64,000 bases of DNA from NCBI GenBank assembly GCA_019748175.1, contig JAIEPX010000002.1:124001-188000 (forward strand), given 5' to 3'. The stretch's first letter is position 1. Each line of letters begins with the position of its first letter. Under the pieces are notes generated by a model. The model had not been told where the DNA came from, searched no databases, and was given only the letters and a program-made list of their open reading frames with translations. Both the position numbers and the translations under genes were made by a program. Origin of the DNA: Gammaproteobacteria bacterium. GTDB lineage: Bacteria; Pseudomonadota; Gammaproteobacteria; JAIEPX01. Shown here piece after piece: positions 48,234-56,279 of this stretch.

Positions 48234-51200
48234 TTACATTTTGCAGAACTCAGTAACAGTAGCGTCTTCGTTAGATTCTTTTGATGCGTCTTGATCTGCG
48301 AGAGTAAGAGCTGTAACGTCAATATTATCTTCACTAGATGATTTTTCATTAAACGAATCTATTGTCACCCCAGCAAGATCACCATTTGATTCGTTCTCTG
48401 ATGAATTCCCATTAGTCGATGAATCAGTGATTTGAGTGTCAGTAGTTGGCTTATTATCAAAAGCGGTGCCTTGACTGAAAAATCGAACTCGATGGTCATC
48501 ACGGATTTGTGAGTGTTTTCTGATCAATTTAGGTGATGACTGAGAGTCAGGGATCTTTGCTGAGGAAATCATTGATTCAAAATGCTTTTGGGTAAGTTTA
48601 TCAAAATCATCAAGAACTGCAGTGGGGTTTTGGGTATGACTTATGGGTTTTGTTGTTGTATCGAATCCACCTCGCTGAATAATTAATGCTTGATTTTGAT
48701 TTGATAAATCTTTTGACCCTATAAATTCAGATCCGGCTAAATTGATAGATTGATTTGTATTTGAGGACCACCTTAGTCTCCAATCGGTAGGTTTATCATC
48801 AAAGCTGTCCCATACTTGAATAGAGGTACTATAGTTAACAATAAGGGTGTTTGTCCTTTCATTCAACGAAATTGCAATTACTCCCTCCGCTGATGAAATC
48901 ACAGCTAATTGTAACCCTGATACAGCATCCCACATACGCACAGTTCCGTCCCAACTTCCGGAAAAAACTCTCGTCTTGTTTAGGCTAATATGGACACAGC
49001 TCACTTCTTTTTCATGTCCACTCAAGATTATTGATTGGCTGTTAGATACATCCCAAATGCGCACAGTTTTATCCCAGCTTCCAGAGACAACAGTCTGTCC
49101 GTCTTTACTTAGATACACACTGGACACAACATGCCTGTGTCCTTCTAAAACTAATGAGTTACCGCTCTCTACTTCCCACATTCGTACTGTAAAATCCTGG
49201 CTGCCACTGACGACGATCCGGCCATCTTCACTTAAATGACAGCTTGTTACTGGGAGTGCATGCCCTTCGAGTATTTTCGTTATACCATTCTCGAGATTCA
49301 ATACCTCCACTGTTTTGGCATTTCTGTCTGAAGCTGAAGCAATTATTTGTCTATTTTTACTTATGTGTTCATTTAGAATTAAGCTTTTAGGTTTACCTAA
49401 CTCAATAGATTGAAATCGTGGCATTAAACATAAGGCGACTTTAAAAGGCACACTGAAGTTTTCATCTCGCTTATCATTACCTAGAGGTTTGCTCTGAACG
49501 GAATGCAAAAGTATCGGTCGATTAGATGTGCAATCATTTATACTTACGGTATCATCCCAACTTCCCAATACAAAAGTACGATTGTTATTATCGGTACGAA
49601 TATGACATGCCACCGATTGATTAGTAGATAAATCCCATCTACGTACGGTCTTATCTCTAAAGCCTGCCGAAGCCAGGGTTAGACCATCGTCACTTAAGCG
49701 GACACTTACCACGCTATCCCTGTGTCCAGAGAGTACGATAGATGCTCCGGTAGATGCCTCCCATATTCTCACTGTAAAATCATCACTCCCAGAAACAACT
49801 TTTCGTCCATCATCGCTTAAATAAATACTCGTAATTTGAAACTTATGTCCCTTGAGTACCTTTGACCGGCCAGTAGCAATCTCCCATAAACGTATGGTCT
49901 TATCTAAACTTCCGGAAGCAACTGTGCTTCCATCGCCGCTCAGATGTACGCATGTCACTTCACGCTCGTGACCACGCAATATTGCTATCAGTTGAGCCTT
50001 GGCTACATTCCAAACTCGTATAGTTTTATCATCACTGCCAGAAGCAAGACGACTACTATCAGCGCTCAAGTGTACACTGGTCACTGTGTCATCATGTTTG
50101 CCAAGCACTGTATCTTGATTGTTCATTAGATCCCAAACTCGCACCGTGCGATCTCTACTTCCTGAGGCTACTTTGCTTGCATCTCTGCTTAAATAAACAC
50201 TCACCACGGCAGCATTATGCCCATTTAGCTCTATTATCTCTCGACTTATTAAATTCAAAACCCGCACTGTATTATCGAATCCAACCAGTGCCACTTTTTT
50301 CCCATCATCACTCATGCTAACACGGTCAATACATTTCATAGGTGTTTTGAATTCCTCAATGCATTGAACTAATTCGACATCCCAAATATAAACGATATTT
50401 TTACTAGCCGTTACTAATCGATTAATTTCAGGTCTAAAATCCATACTCCAAACTGCATCATTATGTTTGAAATATGGATATTCACCAAAACTCACTCCAT
50501 TTAGCTGGCAATTATTCAGTCGGGTGTTCCTTAGCCAGGCTCTAAAAAAATTAACGTCAGTAAGATCGGAGCCTGTGAAATCTGCGCAATCAAAATAACC
50601 GCCGCTCAAGACAGCTTGTGGAACTCGTATATCTCTAAGATTGGTTCCATTGAAAAATTCACCCGCCATGTTGAGTAAGGTGATTGCGATTCCCCCTAAT
50701 GTTTTAATTTTTTCATTATTACGTGTCTCAGTAATAATTTTATCTAACGTAGTTTTGATTGTCGGATATTGCCGATAGCCCTCAGCCCAGAATTTTACTA
50801 TACCTTGATTGCTAACTAATTTTTTTGGTAGAAGCTTGCTTTCTATAAACCAAGTTTGAAGTTCATTGTAGTCAACATTTTCCTCTCTAAGTGTTGTAAT
50901 TAAGGTTTCTGCGGCAAAATACTCGAGCACTGATCTATGAATAAACTGATGGATATTGTTTTTGGAGCACAGAGGTGACGCTTTGAGTAACTGTTTATAT
51001 TGGGAATCGAATAAATTATCTAGGGGACTGGATATTTTTTTTGAAGCGCTTAGTAGACTTTTGCTTTTCTTTACTTCATAGCTCGTGAATCCTTCCGAGA
51101 AGAAGGCAAGAGCAATTCTCTGACAGTGTAATCGACACGTTAGTTGAAAATCTTGATCATGTTCTATTCCTGTTTGGCCTTTGATTTTTTTTTCTCCTCG

Positions 51201-54200
51201 TTCAAAATAATCTTGGTTGAATACTTCGTAGATTTTAAAAGGTGTTAATTTTTCTGGTGATTTCAGGAGTATAGGAAGTGATTTTAAGACGAACTTCAAG
51301 AGCAAAGGATTTTTCACGAGTTCGATTAATTCAGCATGTGATTTAATTTCTAGGTACAATTTTTCAAGGTCATGACTATTAGGTTCCATGGTATTTTTTT
51401 TCAAATAAATACTCATTAAATCTTTTATCTGCTCCTCATTAAATGCCTGGAGCTTGATGTTGTCGAGCGCCTCTATTTCTCGAGGGATAAAATTAGTGAG
51501 ATAGCCTGGTTTAAGTGTTTCTGATTGACATGTGAATATAACTTTAAGATTTTCGTAGTCCGAAAGTCCATTGGTATCATAGTAATTAAAATCCGTTGCA
51601 CCTTGTTTTTCATCATAACTTTCTAATATCAGTACCCTGACTTCGAATGATTTAGTGTCCCAGACATTGCCCGATTCTTTGAGATCTTCTCTAATACTTC
51701 TTTTCAATTCCTTGCTCGTGTATCGGTTCATCATTATTTTTTTAGTGGGAGTCCCGATTGCCTCTAAAGATTTTTCTAGGTGTTCGGCAGCTATGGACTT
51801 TCCGAGCCCAGATTCTCCTTGCAATAAGAGTACTTTTTTTTGTGGGCTAGCTAAGAAATTAGTGATGGCATCAGAAAAAAGAATCTTCAGTCTAGTTTCT
51901 TCTTCCTTCTCAAGGACGTTAGTTTCAATGATTTCTATGAAGGGAACCACATAATTTGCTTGATTTTCCAAAATCTTTTTGAGTTTTTTAAGTTTGTGAT
52001 AGGTAAAATCCTGAGTGATTTGAGCTGTAATTTTTTGTGCGAGGCTACGTTGTTGTATCATTTCAAAATGATTACCTTCGACTATGTTATCTTCAATTTC
52101 ATCGAGACCCAGGATACAGTTTTTAGGCCAGTAGTGTGCTTTGTCCTCAGTTAAGATACCTTCGAGTAAATAGTGTTTGGCTTTGTATAATCTAATAGGC
52201 TGTAAGGGTTCTCGAATAATATAATTATGTTCTGCAAGTCTAATGATCTTCGCAGTCATGAGGATATTGAGGTAGTTTTTTTTTGATTTTTGAATTAGAT
52301 AATCAAAACAGTGGGTGATGCGATTTCGCGGTTTTTGTAATCTGCTGAGTTCGGTCTTGAGATCTTGGGTGTCTATTTTTAATCCAATCGCTTGACTTAA
52401 TTTGCTCGCAAGTAAAAGTAGTTCTAGGGTCTGTTCTTCATGACTGAGGTGATGAAAGGGAAACGGCGCGATGCTATCACAGACATAAGCATAAGCTGTG
52501 ATATTATATTTAGCCAGGGCATTCACAATTTCAGGACTTAGGGTGCCACCTGAAGACCAACCCAGAATAAAAATCGGAATATCTTTTTTGTTGTGTTTTT
52601 CAATCCAGTATTTGATTGTTAATGCATAGTCTTGAGCCATGCTGTACAGCGTTGTTGGCATCAGAGAAGGATCAGTGAGTCCTCGGGCTTTTAGTCCGTA
52701 AATCTGAAAGCGCTCGTCGAAATACGATTTTTTGAAGTCCTGATCACACTGTGAGAAGAACTCAGAATAATCTTGTTCAGGGTCGCCCAAAATCGAAGGG
52801 GGGCAAAAAATAATATAGGGTGCGTCCGAGTTTTGTTTTTTCTTGAGATCCGTCAGTTCGATAGGATGTAGTAAGCTGTAGAGGCGTTTTGTCTGGCTTA
52901 AAAGCGTTTTGCATTCTAAAGCGAGAGCGTTATTAATCTCTTCTTTTATTTCAGGGAAAGCTAAACGTATCACCTGAATAAGTGGGCTGATATCGATGGA
53001 TCGACCGCCAATGAGAAAAAAATCATCTTCTAACGATAGTTCAGTTTTGCACAGAACTTCTTTCCAGCAATTCTGTAGTTTTAATAGGATAACATTTTCA
53101 TCAGAGCTGATTTTGCAATCTACAGAAGATGCATCATGAGTTTTTTGGGTATGAGTCTCAAAATACGATTTATTCAGTTCAACGAGATTAATTTTAGTTT
53201 GCGTAGTTGGAAAGTCTTTTTTCCAGATGATATGCAGCGGTGATTGTTTATCAATGTTCTTTTCAGTATTGATAATAAAATCTCGAATCACAGCATCATC
53301 CAATTTTTGATGTTCTTTTTCTACTAAAAAAACCAGCAAAGTGGTGAGGTTTTTATCTTCCAGAGAATTACCCACGGCAGTGACAGCCACATGCATTTTT
53401 TCCAATTGAAAATGCTCACAGAGATTGGCTTCGATGCTGGGGAGTTCAATGCGTTTTCCGCTGATTTTGACCATACGAGAATAGCGGCCTTGGTGTTCTA
53501 ATCGGCCATCGGCTCGAAGAATAGCCCTATCACCGGATTTGTAATAGCGCTCATCATCAATTTTCTCAAAGCGCCACGCATTGTTTTGCATGGCGTCGCC
53601 TCGGTAGCGGCGCGTCAGTGAGATACCGCCGAACCAAGGTTCGCCCGCTTGGTCAACGACTGACAGAGGAGATTTTGGGTTTTGATAGGTGGTTTCAGTT
53701 CCGTAATCTTTTTCAATCTCAGGATTATTAACGTCAATATTCGTTGGGACTTTAATCAGGATTTTAGTACCTACAATTGCTTTGCCTATACTCAGCGGTT
53801 TTCCGACTTCATCCATGTCCAGATTTTCAAGCGTGGCACAAATCGTAGTTTCAGTGAGTCCATAGCCATTCACAATTTGCAGTTGATCCGTTTTCCATTT
53901 TTTTACGAGCTCCCAATCGAAAGATTCCCCGACAATGAAAAGAGCTTTCCATAAAGGGAAATTTTCAGGTCCACCTAATTTATTGAGAAAAGCCGGTGTG
54001 AAAATGACGACATTAATTTTATGGTCTCGGTAATATTGTGCACAGCGTTTTTCATCAAGTCGAATTTCACTTGGAACAATCGCTAAAGTTCCACCGATAC
54101 CTAGAATAAGAGTTTCAGCAACCCAGGCGTCGAAATCGCAGGTGGCGTATTGAGCCATGATCGAATCGCATGTGAGATCCACGCATTCTCGATGAGCTTC

Positions 54201-55112
54201 TATACAGGGCATAAATCCACGATGAGCAATTTCAACACCTTTGGGTTTGCCTGAAGAGCCCGAGGTGTAAAGAATGTAAGCCAGATCCTCTGGATCGATT
54301 TTGATATCGGTGTTTTCTGTAGGAAAAAAATTGATTGCTTTTTCGCAATCATCCAAGCAGAGACAGAAAAAGCCATGTTTATCAGGTTTAGGTAATAAAT
54401 ATTGGTGATCAGAATGCGTTAAAATAAAGGTGGGTTTTCCATCCGCTAAGGTCTGAGCAAATTTATCAAAATAATCGTCGATGGCATCCGGTGAATTACC
54501 AATCGCGGTAGGATCAATGGCGATGAAAGCACCGCCTGCTTTCCAAATAGCTAGAATAGCGATAATCCATTCGGGTTCGCGGGGTAGGAATGTACCAACG
54601 ATAAATTCATGTTCAGTGTCTATCCCGCGCTCTTTTTTTTGTTCGAGTAAAAAGTGAGCCATTTGATTAGCTCGAGCATTGAGTTGAGCGTAGGTGAGGA
54701 TTTGATCGTTGAAAACAAGGGCAGGCTGATCAGGATAATATTTTGCATAAGCTTCAAAGCGGTGTAGGAACACAAATTGGTTCAATTCGTGAATTTTCGT
54801 AAGATCTCTATTGTCAGAGAGTTCTGCGAGACAGGCTTTAATATACTGATCAACGGCAATGCGCCGTTTTGGTGGTGATAGAGTGCCATTTTTCCACTGT
54901 TCGAGATCGGTAGTCTCGATTTGGTTATTCAAAATAATGGATCTATAGGGTTCATCTTTGACAAGTTCTGTCTGCTTGTTCAAATTCTCCTCTAGAATTC
55001 TTGTTATTATCTCTGTTAGGCGAGTATCTAATTGATCAGTTCTATATTCTAGCATCAGTGTCATTGGGAAGAGTTGTAGCTTCGTAAGCCCATCAATCAC
55101 TGTTTTTTGCAT
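48234..55112 (-). CDS. 2292-aa NRPS-like (A-PCP-TE) fused to NACHT-type ATPase, pentapeptide repeats and WD40 propellers
   Basis: Same order as the protein at 31578-37688. The adenylation core, carrier Ser705 and TE GWSSGG (Ser853) lie at the same residue numbers; the TE His is in EGNHFEM (His1015). The ATPase has QGESGLGKS (P-loop 1099-1106) but a weaker Walker B, LILESYDE (1161-1168), and FIHRSVLEYFAAETL typical of NACHT proteins. Around 1490-1545 are pentapeptide repeats (CADFTGSDLTDVNFFRAWLR). Residues about 1550-2100 hold about 12-14 WD40 units, many near-copies of GHxxxVxSVxLSxDGxxVxSGSxDxTVRxW, enough for two propellers. The last 190 residues are polar and acidic. AGGAGAA precedes ATG 55112; a PAS-LuxR gene lies 83 bp upstream. 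No condensation domain. A signal-gated synthetase is the inferred role. Confidence 0.9.
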   Translation of the reverse strand: MQKTVIDGLTKLQLFPMTLMLEYRTDQLDTRLTEIITRILEENLNKQTELVKDEPYRSIILNNQIETTDLEQWKNGTLSPPKRRIAVDQYIKACLAELSDNRDLTKIHELNQFVFLHRFEAYAKYYPDQPALVFNDQILTYAQLNARANQMAHFLLEQKKERGIDTEHEFIVGTFLPREPEWIIAILAIWKAGGAFIAIDPTAIGNSPDAIDDYFDKFAQTLADGKPTFILTHSDHQYLLPKPDKHGFFCLCLDDCEKAINFFPTENTDIKIDPEDLAYILYTSGSSGKPKGVEIAHRGFMPCIEAHRECVDLTCDSIMAQYATCDFDAWVAETLILGIGGTLAIVPSEIRLDEKRCAQYYRDHKINVVIFTPAFLNKLGGPENFPLWKALFIVGESFDWELVKKWKTDQLQIVNGYGLTETTICATLENLDMDEVGKPLSIGKAIVGTKILIKVPTNIDVNNPEIEKDYGTETTYQNPKSPLSVVDQAGEPWFGGISLTRRYRGDAMQNNAWRFEKIDDERYYKSGDRAILRADGRLEHQGRYSRMVKISGKRIELPSIEANLCEHFQLEKMHVAVTAVGNSLEDKNLTTLLVFLVEKEHQKLDDAVIRDFIINTEKNIDKQSPLHIIWKKDFPTTQTKINLVELNKSYFETHTQKTHDASSVDCKISSDENVILLKLQNCWKEVLCKTELSLEDDFFLIGGRSIDISPLIQVIRLAFPEIKEEINNALALECKTLLSQTKRLYSLLHPIELTDLKKKQNSDAPYIIFCPPSILGDPEQDYSEFFSQCDQDFKKSYFDERFQIYGLKARGLTDPSLMPTTLYSMAQDYALTIKYWIEKHNKKDIPIFILGWSSGGTLSPEIVNALAKYNITAYAYVCDSIAPFPFHHLSHEEQTLELLLLASKLSQAIGLKIDTQDLKTELSRLQKPRNRITHCFDYLIQKSKKNYLNILMTAKIIRLAEHNYIIREPLQPIRLYKAKHYLLEGILTEDKAHYWPKNCILGLDEIEDNIVEGNHFEMIQQRSLAQKITAQITQDFTYHKLKKLKKILENQANYVVPFIEIIETNVLEKEEETRLKILFSDAITNFLASPQKKVLLLQGESGLGKSIAAEHLEKSLEAIGTPTKKIMMNRYTSKELKRSIREDLKESGNVWDTKSFEVRVLILESYDEKQGATDFNYYDTNGLSDYENLKVIFTCQSETLKPGYLTNFIPREIEALDNIKLQAFNEEQIKDLMSIYLKKNTMEPNSHDLEKLYLEIKSHAELIELVKNPLLLKFVLKSLPILLKSPEKLTPFKIYEVFNQDYFERGEKKIKGQTGIEHDQDFQLTCRLHCQRIALAFFSEGFTSYEVKKSKSLLSASKKISSPLDNLFDSQYKQLLKASPLCSKNNIHQFIHRSVLEYFAAETLITTLREENVDYNELQTWFIESKLLPKKLVSNQGIVKFWAEGYRQYPTIKTTLDKIITETRNNEKIKTLGGIAITLLNMAGEFFNGTNLRDIRVPQAVLSGGYFDCADFTGSDLTDVNFFRAWLRNTRLNNCQLNGVSFGEYPYFKHNDAVWSMDFRPEINRLVTASKNIVYIWDVELVQCIEEFKTPMKCIDRVSMSDDGKKVALVGFDNTVRVLNLISREIIELNGHNAAVVSVYLSRDASKVASGSRDRTVRVWDLMNNQDTVLGKHDDTVTSVHLSADSSRLASGSDDKTIRVWNVAKAQLIAILRGHEREVTCVHLSGDGSTVASGSLDKTIRLWEIATGRSKVLKGHKFQITSIYLSDDGRKVVSGSDDFTVRIWEASTGASIVLSGHRDSVVSVRLSDDGLTLASAGFRDKTVRRWDLSTNQSVACHIRTDNNNRTFVLGSWDDTVSINDCTSNRPILLHSVQSKPLGNDKRDENFSVPFKVALCLMPRFQSIELGKPKSLILNEHISKNRQIIASASDRNAKTVEVLNLENGITKILEGHALPVTSCHLSEDGRIVVSGSQDFTVRMWEVESGNSLVLEGHRHVVSSVYLSKDGQTVVSGSWDKTVRIWDVSNSQSIILSGHEKEVSCVHISLNKTRVFSGSWDGTVRMWDAVSGLQLAVISSAEGVIAISLNERTNTLIVNYSTSIQVWDSFDDKPTDWRLRWSSNTNQSINLAGSEFIGSKDLSNQNQALIIQRGGFDTTTKPISHTQNPTAVLDDFDKLTQKHFESMISSAKIPDSQSSPKLIRKHSQIRDDHRVRFFSQGTAFDNKPTTDTQITDSSTNGNSSENESNGDLAGVTIDSFNEKSSSEDNIDVTALTLADQDASKESNEDATVTEFCKM
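52569..54128 (-). repeat. Identical tract shared with 35145-36704 (copy 2)
   Basis: Partner of 35145-36704 at offset 17424. Flanking coding sequence is diverged: the first about 330 codons have scattered differences, and everything after the TE nucleophile region drifts strongly. Confidence 0.85.
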
Positions 55113-55195
55113 AATAATTCTCCTGTTAGTTTGTTAGAATACTACAGATAATATAATCAATACATAATTTAATTGAAAAAATCTACTGCACATTG

Positions 55196-55960
55196 TTAGT
55201 TTCCTAATTCAAAGTGTATAATTTTGCTCATTAGTTCTAATTTTGTTTTGCAGCCCGTCTTGTTTTTGATATTTTCTAAATGCGTTTCAACAGTGCGTTG
55301 CGATAGAAAAATTTCCCTACCCGTCTCTTTTGCAGTTTTCCCCTGTTTTAGATGATCTAAGACTTGAGCTTCACGGTGAGTTAGTCTTACTCGGATATTA
55401 TTGATTTTGAGTCCGGTCAATTTATTGGATTTATTTTTGTGTTCTGAAGGGAATAATTTACAATTTTCTTCATTCAGAATTTTAATTAGATCAATTTTAT
55501 CCGATAACGCTGCTGTTTTAGGGATGTTATTCTCTTTCTCTGTAATTCTATGCCAAAATTCACTAGATAGCTCTTCACCGTAACCTGCTATTGCAAGAGG
55601 TTTGTTATCATCATTTAATATGGTAAAACTGATATCTCTGATATATTTAATTTGACCATCCGCTGAGAGGATTCTGAAAAAAATGATGCTGTTATCTTCT
55701 TCAAGGGGCATTTTAATCCTTGAATAAATTATCGGTTTAATATTGTTGATATCATTAGATAATATGTAATTCCACCAAGAGCTAGGATTTTCGCTCAAGC
55801 TACTGCATGAGCCACCAAATACCAATTCAAATTGTGGGCTTATAAACAACTGCTTGTTATAATCAACACTTCGTATCCAGCACACGGTTTTTGGTTGATT
55901 AGCTAATTGTAAAAATAAACTGTTAAAAGTATGAATGCTCGTAACCAGTTTTTGGTCCAT
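55196..55960 (-). CDS. PAS-LuxR transcription regulator, 254 aa
   Basis: Paralogue of the 39312-40106 protein. PAS region: FNSLFLQLANQPKTVCWIRS, FELVFGGSCSSLSENPSSWW and IKYIRDISFTILNDDNKPLA. HTH: LTHREAQVLDHLKQGKTAKE then TGREIFLSQRTVETHLENIK. AGGAA directly precedes ATG 55960. It is immediately upstream of the second giant synthetase on the same strand (83-bp gap), so it probably regulates that gene or is transcribed with it. Confidence 0.9.
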   Translation of the reverse strand: MDQKLVTSIHTFNSLFLQLANQPKTVCWIRSVDYNKQLFISPQFELVFGGSCSSLSENPSSWWNYILSNDINNIKPIIYSRIKMPLEEDNSIIFFRILSADGQIKYIRDISFTILNDDNKPLAIAGYGEELSSEFWHRITEKENNIPKTAALSDKIDLIKILNEENCKLFPSEHKNKSNKLTGLKINNIRVRLTHREAQVLDHLKQGKTAKETGREIFLSQRTVETHLENIKNKTGCKTKLELMSKIIHFELGN

Positions 55961-56108
55961 TTCCTGCTGCTCCTTTGTAAAATGAGAAGTCCATAATAGT
56001 GGGCATTTGAGTAGATATCCTCGGTAAACTTACGCGATCTTTTGGTAGTGATAGTAGGGTATTGAATTGACGTGAGTTAGCCTCTAAAGTCTGTATTATT
56101 TGCAACAT
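55923..56108 (-). CDS. Possible small ORF upstream of the PAS-LuxR gene, 61 aa
   Basis: Open frame MLQIIQTLEANSRQFNTLLS then LPKDRVSLPRISTQMPTIMD, ending in a tail that overlaps the regulator start by 38 bases in another frame. The composition is plausible for a small protein or leader peptide, but there is no clear ribosome site and no recognised family. It may be chance. The rest of the 55961-56279 gap holds AT-rich sequence and the palindrome at 56208. Confidence 0.25.
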   Translation of the reverse strand: MLQIIQTLEANSRQFNTLLSLPKDRVSLPRISTQMPTIMDFSFYKGAAGNGPKTGYEHSYF

Positions 56109-56207
56109 TAAGTAAACGTTGGGTGTATGGAAAAGAAACGAATGATAAAGAAAGACAATATTAAGAAATTTTTTGATATTTATTAGTATTAAGGCGCAGT
56201 GGTCGTT

Positions 56208-56221
56208 CTGTAATATTACTG
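56208..56221. promoter_or_regulatory. Island palindrome CTGTAATATTACTG
   Basis: Contains the exact GTAATATTAC core, 58 bp before the methyltransferase start, a natural operator or promoter-proximal position. Confidence 0.5.
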
Positions 56222-56279
56222 ATTTTTTTTTTCACAGTAGTGCTAACCTAAGGACCTTCTAAACGTATTGGAGAGGCTA

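Noticed and set aside
48131-48349. 72-codon minus-strand frame overlapping the end of the second synthetase
   Set aside because: It overlaps the synthetase C-terminus in another frame, is low-complexity in Leu, Ile and Thr, and lacks a start signal.
48800-50470. Regularly spaced repeats that could suggest a CRISPR array
   Set aside because: The period corresponds to WD40 blades of about 42 codons in one open frame, with no constant repeat plus unique spacer pattern.
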